In this document: positions 33,366-40,901 of the stretch, piece after piece
Position numbering within the stretch: the first letter of the stretch is position 1
How the letters are laid out: every line of letters starts with the position of its first letter
NCBI GenBank assembly: GCA_023410535.1
Contig: JAEYPR010000031.1
Span: 124,001 to 188,000, forward strand
From: Bacillota bacterium
Lineage (GTDB): Bacteria; Bacillota; UBA4882; UBA8346
DNA: 64,000 nt
Direction of reading: 5' to 3'
Translations under genes and position numbers: made by a program
The notes under the pieces: model-generated
The model's input: the letters and a program-made list of their open reading frames with translations, nothing else
Told to the model about the DNA's origin: nothing
Database searches by the model: none

Positions 33366-34155
33366 CGTTTTTTTCTCCCGCGGGTTTGTTTGATAACCAT
33401 ACTGAACCGAATGTTTCTAAAAATTGGGGGTTGGTAAAGACTTCCCCGGGGGTACCGATGCATTCGATGGAGTGATTTAGCAGCACAACCCGGTTGGCGT
33501 ATTGTTGAACCATACCCAGATCGTGAGAGACTAAAATAATCGATAAATCATACTCTTCGCGCAGCTTAGAAACAAGATTGTAAAACAACTCCATTCCGCG
33601 TTGGTCGATGCCGGAGATGGGTTCGTCCAAAAGCAAAAGGTCGGGAACGGGTTGGAGCGCCAGCGCCAATAAGACGCGTTGCATTTCCCCTCCGGACAGA
33701 TTGCCGAGGCGTTTATGGATGAGATGTTCGGCTTGAACCCTGGAGAGAGCCTCCAGGGTTTGGCCGCGTTCCGCTTTGGCGTGTCCCAACCAAACCGGGT
33801 GATTGGTTAGGGACGCCAGAAACAGATCCGTCACATTCATCGGGGAACCGACGTCAAACTGGATGCTTTGGGGAACATATCCGATCACGGGGTGGTTCGT
33901 TTGTTTCCCTTGCGGACCCAGAAAACGTAATCGCCCGGTATGTTTGATCTCTCCCAAAATCGCTTTAAGCAAAGTGCTTTTTCCGGCGCCGTTCGGGCCG
34001 ATAATTGCCGTCAATTCCCCGCAATGAATATGCAAGTTAATATCTTTAAGGATTTCCGTATTTCCGAAGGTGACGTTAAAATCCTCAATTTTGGTGCAGC
34101 AAAGATTGCAGGCGTTGCCGGGAATACCGGCGCAACCGGGATGGCGTTGATTCAT
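33349..34155 (-). CDS. znuC: Zinc/manganese ABC transporter ATPase (ZnuC-like)
   Basis: 268 residues. Walker A GPNGAGKSTLL near residue 54, Q-loop YVPQSIQFD, signature LSGGEMQRV, Walker B LLLLDEPISGID and switch His in VSHDLG are all intact. An unusual N-terminal extension (CAGIPGNACNLCC) carries four cysteines before the nucleotide domain and may bind metal. Overlaps znuA by 4 bases (ATGA) and znuB by 17. Confidence 0.92.
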   Translation of the reverse strand: MNQRHPGCAGIPGNACNLCCTKIEDFNVTFGNTEILKDINLHIHCGELTAIIGPNGAGKSTLLKAILGEIKHTGRLRFLGPQGKQTNHPVIGYVPQSIQFDVGSPMNVTDLFLASLTNHPVWLGHAKAERGQTLEALSRVQAEHLIHKRLGNLSGGEMQRVLLALALQPVPDLLLLDEPISGIDQRGMELFYNLVSKLREEYDLSIILVSHDLGMVQQYANRVVLLNHSIECIGTPGEVFTNPQFLETFGSVWLSNKPAGEKNDAFMV

Positions 34156-35066
34156 TGCAATGCCTCTTTTAAAGATTTTAAATTCTGTTCCATCGTCTTG
34201 AGATAGGCGTCGGTGTCGCCGTTGGCGGCGCCGGTAACGGCCGGGTCAAGGAAGGAAACTTTAATGCCGGTCTCACGGGCGATCGTCTCGGCGGCTTTTG
34301 CCGGATACTGCGGTTCGGCAAATAAGCCCTTTACTTTGGCTTGCTTGATAATTTTTATGGTTTCGGCCAATTCTTTCGCACTGGGCTCCGATCCCGGTTC
34401 CCGTTCAATCACCGCCACGATCTTCAGATTAAACTCTTTGGCGAAGTAAGGAAAAGCTTCGTGAAAAGTGATAATGTTGCGATTGCGAATCGGATCCAAT
34501 CCTTGGTGCATTTTCTTTCGCAAGGCTTCCAGTTTTTGAACATAAGCAACGGCGTTTTTTTGGTATTGGGCGCCATGGGCGGGATCGATTTTCGCCAATT
34601 GATCCCCGATGGTCTTAACTTGTTGGATGGCATGAGAGACGCTGACCCAGACGTGAGGATTGTCGCCTTCTTCGCCATCGCCTTTGATTAAGGGAATCCC
34701 CGTACTGGCTTCGATAATCTTTAATTTGGGCATTTGTTTGATCACCTTACCCAGAAAAGCCTCCATGCCCGCGCCGTTCACCACGAAAACCTTGGCTTTT
34801 TCCAAAGTTTTCAAATCGTCCGGGGTCATCTGATAATCATGGAGACAACCGGTTTGCGGTTTCGTCATATTGATGACTGTGACCCCTTTGACACCCTTCG
34901 TCACGTTGATGGTGTGAACATACATCGGATAAAACGAAGTGGCAATTGTGAATTGGTTATCGGCGGGTTTGGCCTCGAGGGGCTGATGGTTGAAGCTGAC
35001 CAAAGCGCCGATAGCCAAGGAAACAAGCAATATTCCAGTGATTATTTTAACGAATTTTGAATTCAT
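34152..35066 (-). CDS. znuA: Zinc ABC transporter substrate-binding protein (ZnuA-like)
   Basis: 304 residues with a signal sequence (hydrophobic residues ~7-23). Metal-site blocks of cluster A-I solute-binding proteins are present: CLHDYQMTPDDLKTLEKA, NPHVWVSVSHA (His), and ITFHEAFPYFAKEF (His), plus AEPQYPAKAAETIA. The long His-rich loop typical of many ZnuA proteins is replaced by a short acidic stretch (GDGEEGDN). It captures metal outside the membrane for ZnuBC. ATG 35066 is preceded by GGAGG. Confidence 0.9.
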   Translation of the reverse strand: MNSKFVKIITGILLVSLAIGALVSFNHQPLEAKPADNQFTIATSFYPMYVHTINVTKGVKGVTVINMTKPQTGCLHDYQMTPDDLKTLEKAKVFVVNGAGMEAFLGKVIKQMPKLKIIEASTGIPLIKGDGEEGDNPHVWVSVSHAIQQVKTIGDQLAKIDPAHGAQYQKNAVAYVQKLEALRKKMHQGLDPIRNRNIITFHEAFPYFAKEFNLKIVAVIEREPGSEPSAKELAETIKIIKQAKVKGLFAEPQYPAKAAETIARETGIKVSFLDPAVTGAANGDTDAYLKTMEQNLKSLKEALQ

Positions 35067-35094
35067 TTTTACGCCTCCATTATCGTATTCATTG

Positions 35095-35367
35095 TTACCG
35101 GGCCGGTTCAAGGCGTAACGGCGGCGACCGCAAATACGTGTTTAAAAACTCTTCAGGGCATAAGATAACTTGCGGATTCTTACCAATCGCCATAAGTACA
35201 GCGAAAAACAGATAAAGATGAAACGGCACGGCAATGCAAAGACCGGTATTGATCAGGGCGCAAAAAGGACAATGAGCGCCATCGTCATGGAGATGGACAT
35301 GACCGGTTAGTAAAAATAATGAAAAAATTAACAGGAAAAAGAACAAGACCGAAAAGCGTTTTCCCAT
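35095..35367 (-). CDS. Small membrane/exported protein, DUF2946-like (paralogue 1)
   Basis: 90 residues: an N-terminal hydrophobic segment (residues ~5-21), then HVHLHDDGAHCPFCALINTG, a His/Cys-rich patch suited to bind metal, a second hydrophobic segment, and a C-terminal LRSPPLRLEP. The layout (signal, H/C patch, helix, R-x-PP end) is that of DUF2946-type proteins and is shared with the gene at 36810. It lies between the Fur-family regulator and znuA. I infer a role in metal handling at the membrane; no activity is known. Confidence 0.65.
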   Translation of the reverse strand: MGKRFSVLFFFLLIFSLFLLTGHVHLHDDGAHCPFCALINTGLCIAVPFHLYLFFAVLMAIGKNPQVILCPEEFLNTYLRSPPLRLEPAR

Positions 35368-35399
35368 GGGTACCTCAACTTTAATGTTACCGTGAACAA

Positions 35400-35807
35400 T
35401 TAACAATTGCAGTTTGGACAGGTGCCGTAAAATTCCAAAGTATGTTTTTTAATTTTAAAGTGAGTTTTTGATTCGACATCACTGACCATCTGGTCAAAAA
35501 AACATTCTGAAAAAAATACCTTGGCGCCGCATTTTAAACATTCCACCGTATGCCGGCAGTTGTTTTTGACCAATTCATACTGATCGGCTTGACCAAGACT
35601 GTTGACTTTACGGACCAAGCCCATTTTCTGAAGAATCCCCAAATTGCGGTAAACGGTACTCAAATTGACATTGCAATGCTTTTTGACGAGATTGAGGATT
35701 TCTTCGGCTACTAAAGGCGGACTATCGTCCAACGCTTCTAAAATTTCCCGGCGTTGTTTCGTCAATTTGTAACCGTTTTTTTTAAGTTTGGAGAATTGGT
35801 CTTCCAC
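35400..35807 (-). CDS. zur: Fur-family regulator, probably Zur
   Basis: 135 residues with the Fur winged helix (KLTKQRREILEAL, VNLSTVYRNLGILQKMGLVRKV) and two structural-zinc CxxC pairs (ECLKCGAK and GTCPNCNC). His residues at CRHTVEC and KTHFKIKKHTLEF would form the regulatory site. It heads a unit with znuABC on the same strand, which makes zinc (Zur) the likeliest signal, though Fur-type sensing of iron or peroxide cannot be excluded from sequence alone. A perfect palindrome at 35915-35933 is a candidate operator. Confidence 0.87.
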   Translation of the reverse strand: MEDQFSKLKKNGYKLTKQRREILEALDDSPPLVAEEILNLVKKHCNVNLSTVYRNLGILQKMGLVRKVNSLGQADQYELVKNNCRHTVECLKCGAKVFFSECFFDQMVSDVESKTHFKIKKHTLEFYGTCPNCNC

Positions 35808-35856
35808 TTAGATCCCGCCCAGTTAAAAAAAATTTGCATTTAAAAAAAGGATTTTT

Positions 35857-35933
35857 GCTACTAAAAATCAAATGCTTCAGTTAAGTATGATGCTACTAAT
35901 CGCAAATTATACACTGAAATTATTAAAATTTCA
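35857..35933. promoter_or_regulatory. Candidate Zur-controlled divergent promoter region
   Basis: The 275-base gap between zur and the divergent gene at 36083 holds a perfect 7-5-7 palindrome, TGAAATT-ATTAA-AATTTCA (35915-35933), and two direct GCTACTAA motifs (35857 and 35892). Either could be an operator. I do not see the classic Bacillus Zur box. Confidence 0.45.
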
Positions 35934-36082
35934 TTTCGGAATCTTAATATCTTTGGCATCAAACAAAATAGAAATTTTCGCATTTAGATTTTATCACAGG
36001 TTGACGTTGCCAGTCAAGCGAATCGACCTTTGATTATTCCGATATTTGTAAACGGATAAACTGATTGTAATGGAGAGAAGCC

Positions 36083-36766
36083 ATGATGAGGCGAAAAAAC
36101 GGCCGATTGTTGATTGTTGTTTTGCTTTTTGTGATTGGCGTTAATGTCAGCGCGGCAAAGAAAATGGTAAGCACCATGGAGTATTTCCCGTTGGAAATGC
36201 CGCATCAGTATTCCGCAACGGCCGGAGCGGTTAAATACCGCACGGAGTTTCTCGGATTGATTCAGATAAAGGAACGCCAATTTTATGGTACAGCGACCTA
36301 TACCAGTCACAAAGGCGCTGCGGAACGTCTGGCCAACAGATCGGTATATAACGTGGATGATCTGGGGAATATTTACCGGGTTGGTTATTATTTGACCGAC
36401 TGGTATGTCAAGTTTTTCGAAGAGCCGGATTTATTGTTAAAAAAGGAAATGGAATTAGGTAAAAGCTACATTGACGACCGGACCGTTGCCGGCAAGCGTA
36501 TCCTGAGTTTTTTGACTTTGCAAAAAGTCATGGATTTCCATTTGGACAATACAGTCGTCCCTTGCATTGTGGTTCGCAAACAAACGGAGATCCATTATCC
36601 GGCGGAAGGAAGGAGAACGTCGACCATCGAATATGTTGGATATGAAGAGAATTACTACGGGAAAGGGATCGGCCTGATTCGCCATGAAGGCAATTGCGGC
36701 TCCGGATGTTCATGTGGGACGCTGGCCCCTTCGGGGAAGCGGATTAGTTTGACAATGGATCAATGA
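36083..36766 (+). CDS. Secreted hypothetical protein with Cys-rich C-terminus
   Basis: 227 residues. A signal sequence (hydrophobic ~8-22, cleavage after VSA) is followed by a mostly beta domain with no motif I recognise. The end carries a small cysteine cluster, GNCGSGCSCG. It is divergent from zur and followed by a DUF2946-like gene and a permease, so I infer a role in extracytoplasmic metal handling. Function unknown. Confidence 0.55.
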   Translation: MMRRKNGRLLIVVLLFVIGVNVSAAKKMVSTMEYFPLEMPHQYSATAGAVKYRTEFLGLIQIKERQFYGTATYTSHKGAAERLANRSVYNVDDLGNIYRVGYYLTDWYVKFFEEPDLLLKKEMELGKSYIDDRTVAGKRILSFLTLQKVMDFHLDNTVVPCIVVRKQTEIHYPAEGRRTSTIEYVGYEENYYGKGIGLIRHEGNCGSGCSCGTLAPSGKRISLTMDQ

Positions 36767-36809
36767 ATCGTGCAAATTGCATAAAATAATGTCATCATTG
36801 GTGGTGACC

Positions 36810-37103
36810 ATGAAACAGCAAACTTTACGAAAACTACTGATCCCCTTGCTCATCGTTGTTTTGGCGGGACTGCTTTGCCATGGGCATTATCGTACCGAAT
36901 GGTATGATGAAGACGGGCATTGTGTCGTTTGTCAGTTATTAATATCCGGATTTACCGGTTCTCTGAGTTTTACGCTTGTGGTATTCCTCATCCGATTGCT
37001 GACGTTTCGTATTGCCGTCGGACCGATTCGGCGGCTAACGTTTTATTTCGGCAAACCGTTCCGCGGACCTCCGCTCAATCCTCTCTGCACAATCAATAAC
37101 TAA
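36810..37103 (+). CDS. Small membrane/exported protein, DUF2946-like (paralogue 2)
   Basis: 97 residues with the same layout as the protein at 35095-35367: hydrophobic N-terminus, then CHGHYRTEWYDEDGHCVVCQ, a His/Cys patch with CxxC, a second membrane segment and a C-terminal FRGPPLNP. GGTGGTG upstream fixes ATG 36810. The shared architecture suggests the two copies arose by duplication around the zur-znu locus. Confidence 0.62.
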   Translation: MKQQTLRKLLIPLLIVVLAGLLCHGHYRTEWYDEDGHCVVCQLLISGFTGSLSFTLVVFLIRLLTFRIAVGPIRRLTFYFGKPFRGPPLNPLCTINN

Positions 37104-37118
37104 TACCGGCGCGCTTTT

Positions 37119-37205
37119 CTGGTGGTCGTCCACCCTAGCTACCGCTCTGGGTGAACGATATAAGCTTGAGATTGGGTTCAGGCTACCGGAAGCAGCTGGA
37201 GCTTA
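37119..37205 (+). repeat. Intergenic repeat element, copy 3 (partial)
   Basis: Starts TTTTCTGGTGGTCGTCCACC, matching the 5' motif of the other copies, followed by a hairpin-capable segment. It lies between the DUF2946-like gene and the permease gene. Boundaries are approximate. Confidence 0.5.
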
Positions 37206-37243
37206 GCGATAATTAATGACACCGGATTGAGAGGAATGAAAGG

Positions 37244-38323
37244 ATGCAAAAGCTAGTCAAAACAGCCTTTTCCCTATTTTTTTTGGCGTTTATTCTCACG
37301 TTTATCGCGTTGCATGGTCTGACCATTCCAACCGCCATTTTGAGCCAATTGCCCAAATTGGTGACGATCTTTTTAAGTATTATAATCCAGGCCATGCCGT
37401 TTGTACTCATTGGCGTTTTCGGATCGGCTTTAATGCAGAATTTGATCACGCCCGAAATGGTGGAACGCAAATTGGCCCGGACTCGGAAATTACCGGGGAT
37501 ATTGCTTGCGATCGGCGCCGGCTTCTTTTTCCCGGTGTGCGACTGCGGAGTCATTCCGGTGGTGCGACGTCTACTGATGAAAAAAGTCCCGCCCTATATG
37601 GCGATTGCTTTTTTGGTGACCGCTCCTTTGGTGAATCCGATCACGGTTTGGGCCACCGCTACCGCGTTTGGCTATAATCTTCCGATCACCCTGATCCGGC
37701 TGGGTATGGCGGTCGGGGTCGGTATCATCATCGCGTTACTCTCCAGCCAATTTTTACCGACCATTCATGATGTCTTTTCACCAAAAACGCTTCGGGAGAT
37801 GACGGAAGCCGCCACTACTGAGGCAACGACGTGCGAAGACCACGATCATGCCGCTCACTCCCATGGCTCGTGCGCGTGTCATCAGCCCCGTTACTCTAAA
37901 ATCAGGGCAATTTTCGAACATGCCAATGAGGAGTTCCTGGAAGTTGGGAAGTTTCTAATCATTGGCTCGTTGATTGCCGCGACCATTCAAACCATGGTTC
38001 CGAAACAAGCGCTGATGGTGTTCACGCAAAATCCGGTTTTGTCAGTGTTGGTAATGATGTTGCTGGCCTTGAGCTTGTCGCTTTGCGCTGAAGCGGACGC
38101 TTTTGTCGCCCGTTCGTTCACCCTGCATTTCCCGTTAGGGAGCGTAATGGCTTTTATGGTCTTTGGACAGATGCTGGATATCAAAAACGGGTTGCTGTTG
38201 CTGAAGAGTTTTCGCTTGAAAGCGTTGCTGTTCATTTTTGGATTTTGTGCGTTGTTGGTATTGATCTTTTGTATTTTTTTCAATCTTTTAGCGGCTGACC
38301 GCCTGCTGTGGGGGAGGTTTTAA
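37244..38323 (+). CDS. Permease of the DUF318/YraQ (COG0701) family
   Basis: 359 residues with about eight to ten membrane helices. Conserved stretches include MPFVLIGVFGSALMQN, FFFPVCDCGVIPVVRRL (the CDCG motif of the family) and VTAPLVNPIT. A cytoplasmic loop is rich in His/Cys (CEDHDHAAHSHGSCACHQP), suggesting metal sensing or passage. Members transport or handle metal(loid)s in some organisms (ArsP relatives); the substrate here is unknown. The next gene encodes its usual TIGR03943-type partner, 2 bases downstream. Confidence 0.85.
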   Translation: MQKLVKTAFSLFFLAFILTFIALHGLTIPTAILSQLPKLVTIFLSIIIQAMPFVLIGVFGSALMQNLITPEMVERKLARTRKLPGILLAIGAGFFFPVCDCGVIPVVRRLLMKKVPPYMAIAFLVTAPLVNPITVWATATAFGYNLPITLIRLGMAVGVGIIIALLSSQFLPTIHDVFSPKTLREMTEAATTEATTCEDHDHAAHSHGSCACHQPRYSKIRAIFEHANEEFLEVGKFLIIGSLIAATIQTMVPKQALMVFTQNPVLSVLVMMLLALSLSLCAEADAFVARSFTLHFPLGSVMAFMVFGQMLDIKNGLLLLKSFRLKALLFIFGFCALLVLIFCIFFNLLAADRLLWGRF

Positions 38324-38325
38324 AC

Positions 38326-39345
38326 TTGACGAAGCTGAAACGCTATTTCATAACGGTAAACTTGAGTGGTTATTTCATCTTCCTGTTATTCCTGTTGCAG
38401 ACAGGGTCGCTCCGTAAATATGTCAATCCTAGGCTTTCTTTCCTGACTGTTTTAACCCTAGTGATCTTGGGCGCGATGCTTTTCCATAACTTTGCGAGTA
38501 TCGTCGTTCGACCGAAAAAACACTCTCATGACAAAGGCTGCGCTGGTCATCACCATGAGGACGATTGCGACTGTGGTCATCATCATGATGATGGCGACTG
38601 CGGACACCATCATGCCGAGACCGTCCCCATGAGCAGCTATATCCTGTTTTTGCCCTTATTGTTATCGATGATGGTAGCGCCGGAAACGCTCACTTATCAA
38701 GCGAACCCCAATCCCAATGCGTGGAGTTACCAGCCGCGATCAGTCACCAACAATAATTCGGGGAACAGTTCCAACGCTGTGAATATTGGGGATTACCTCC
38801 CCCAGCCGGGAACGGTAATTCAGTCCCAGCGCCCCTCCGGTCAGGGTGAACCGAATGCCGAGACGGTAGCCGGGGCCAACGAATATCAAATTGCCGCGGG
38901 GACTGACGCAACAAAGACCAAAACAACGATGGATACCGGTCAACTGCCGGAATATACTCAACTGCAAATCGGCGATATTATTTTTGATACGCCGAAAGCT
39001 CCGAAACAAAAGCTGCTCAATTCCAAGATCCGCTTGATTGGCAAGGTGATGAAGTCGCCGCTCTTACAGGAGGATGAGATTGTCGTGTACCGGATGATCA
39101 TCAGCTGTTGCGCAGCCGACGGTTTGCCGGCCGGAGTTTTGGTGAAGTTGCCAAAATCCGGTGCCTATCGGGAGAATGATTGGGTTGGGGTGGAAGGAAG
39201 TATTCAACTGCTCCGGTTTGATCCCAAGTTAAAGAATATTGATCCGCTGGCAATCATGGCCACGCCGGAGAAGTTGTTCCCGTATATGACGGCAACCGCC
39301 GCCGCTAAGGTGACACCGCCGCAAGACGAATATCTGTATCCTTAA
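38326..39345 (+). CDS. TIGR03943-type permease partner with His-rich arm
   Basis: 339 residues. Two N-terminal helices are followed by a strongly His/Asp/Cys-rich segment (HHHEDDCDCGHHHDDGDCGHHH), a third helix, and a soluble domain with EDEIVVYRMIISCCAADGLPAG, the signature block of TIGR03943 proteins. The His-rich arm should bind divalent metal. I place the start at TTG 38326, with GGGGAGG at 38309-38315, just past the permease stop. Likely the second subunit of the permease. Confidence 0.82.
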   Translation: MTKLKRYFITVNLSGYFIFLLFLLQTGSLRKYVNPRLSFLTVLTLVILGAMLFHNFASIVVRPKKHSHDKGCAGHHHEDDCDCGHHHDDGDCGHHHAETVPMSSYILFLPLLLSMMVAPETLTYQANPNPNAWSYQPRSVTNNNSGNSSNAVNIGDYLPQPGTVIQSQRPSGQGEPNAETVAGANEYQIAAGTDATKTKTTMDTGQLPEYTQLQIGDIIFDTPKAPKQKLLNSKIRLIGKVMKSPLLQEDEIVVYRMIISCCAADGLPAGVLVKLPKSGAYRENDWVGVEGSIQLLRFDPKLKNIDPLAIMATPEKLFPYMTATAAAKVTPPQDEYLYP

Positions 39346-39366
39346 ACGCATGGAAAATAAAAGATG

Positions 39367-39404
39367 AGAGAAAGGGCGGCATTCAGTCGCTCTTTTCTTT
39401 TTTT
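39367..39404 (+). terminator. Terminator after the permease pair
   Basis: An imperfect stem of AGAAAGGGCG with CGCTCTTTTCT is followed by a T-run. The 39405-39516 spacer to the antiporter gene shows no further feature. Confidence 0.6.
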
Positions 39405-39516
39405 GGGAGGGAGCGGAAACAGATGGATCTTTCTTTAAGGTCTAGGAACGGATGACGACTGGTATATTATCGTAAGAATACGTTTGCCGGACGATCATCT
39501 CAATGGATAGGAGCGA

Positions 39517-40710
39517 ATGATGGGTGCTGCCAATGGTGTTGAATCCTTATTGATTCTGGGAGTCTTCGCTTTTTTGATACCCTTGGTTGTTCATCAGATC
39601 AGGCTGGTTAATATTCCTGTCACTGTGGCAGAGATCCTCGTTGGCATGGTTATCGGGAAAAGCGGCTTAAATATTATTCATGAAGACCCGTGGCTTGAGT
39701 TCCTCGCTTTACTTGGCTTGGTGTTTTTAATGTTTCTAAGCGGCATGGAGGTTGATTTGCCGTTGCTTTTCCAAAGGCGGCGGGCTCAAAAAGGGCAAAA
39801 CGTTCTCATAACCGGGTTAATTCTTTTTGGCAGCACTTTTTTATTATCGTTACTTTTTGCGCTGATTCTCTCCAGGCAAGGGCTGAGCACGAGTCCCTGG
39901 TTTTTAACGCTAATCTTCTCCACTACCTCGTTGGGAGTGGTAGTTCCGACGTTAAGGGAAACGGGAATCATGGAACGGCCGATTGGCCAAACGATTCTAA
40001 TCGCAGCGTTAATCGCCGATTTCATGACGATGATATTGGTTCCGCTAGTCATGTTTTTTCAAGCGGGCACCGGAGAGATCAAAGGGATATTTTTGCTGAT
40101 TTTGATGGGATTTCTCGCCGTGATCTACTGGACCGGCAAACATAAGCTGGTTGCCAAGTTCGACAATTCGGTGGCAGAAAGTTCCCAATGGTTAGTCCGC
40201 ACTGCAATAGCGGTAATTTTGATATTGGTTTGGCTGACGGAGACTGCGGGAGTTGAAATGATTTTGGGAGCGTTTCTGGCCGGAATCTGTTATTCGGTGC
40301 TGATCGGCAGGGCGCGTTCGGAACTTCAGCCGAAACTGGAAGCGATTGGTTATGGTTTTTTGATTCCGATCTTTTTTATCGTGGTTGGGATCAAGTTTGA
40401 CTTGCAACCGTTGCTAAAAGTTGAAACCCTGGCAATATTGCCGTTATTTTTGTACCTTGTGTACGTGGTTAAAGTTATTCCGGCGCTGTTTTTGAGTTAT
40501 TGGTACTCCCTGCGGGAAGCGTTGGGAACCGGTGTTTTATTATCGGCGCGATTGAGTTTGATTATCGCCATTGCTAGCTTGGCTTGGCAAGAGGGCGTTA
40601 TTCAAACGAGTTCATATTACACGTTGATTCTGTTATCGATGGTAACTTGCCTGCTTTCACCGTTAATTTTTATCAGGATTCTCCGGGGAAATCATATTCG
40701 GGAGAAATAA
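39517..40710 (+). CDS. CPA2-family cation:proton antiporter (KefB/NapA-like)
   Basis: 397 residues with about twelve membrane helices. Family blocks are visible: IPVTVAEILVGMVIGKSGL, LALLGLVFLMFLSGMEVD (transport core helix), TTSLGVVVPTLRE, and AALIADFMTMI, whose Asp is the expected ion-binding residue, then LGAFLAGICYS. It exchanges K+ or Na+ for protons. No RCK/TrkA-N domain is attached. A ClC gene follows after 191 bases. A c-di-AMP link is plausible by context only. Confidence 0.9.
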   Translation: MMGAANGVESLLILGVFAFLIPLVVHQIRLVNIPVTVAEILVGMVIGKSGLNIIHEDPWLEFLALLGLVFLMFLSGMEVDLPLLFQRRRAQKGQNVLITGLILFGSTFLLSLLFALILSRQGLSTSPWFLTLIFSTTSLGVVVPTLRETGIMERPIGQTILIAALIADFMTMILVPLVMFFQAGTGEIKGIFLLILMGFLAVIYWTGKHKLVAKFDNSVAESSQWLVRTAIAVILILVWLTETAGVEMILGAFLAGICYSVLIGRARSELQPKLEAIGYGFLIPIFFIVVGIKFDLQPLLKVETLAILPLFLYLVYVVKVIPALFLSYWYSLREALGTGVLLSARLSLIIAIASLAWQEGVIQTSSYYTLILLSMVTCLLSPLIFIRILRGNHIREK

Positions 40711-40901
40711 TTCCGCAGGAGAAGCAACTTTTGTTCGGAAAAAAAATTTAGTACATTTTACCTCCTAAATCTTTTTATCCGGGGCTTCTCAACTTGATTG
40801 CCATCAATCAATGGACTAAAATTAAAGGCGTGAAATAAAAAAATTATATGGAAAACCTATAGTTTCTTAGACGGTTTCCCTAAAAACAACGAAGAGGCAG
40901 C

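Noticed and set aside
40711..40901. Riboswitch ahead of the ClC gene
   Set aside because: The spacer is AT-rich with no block matching ydaO, fluoride or guanidine riboswitches.
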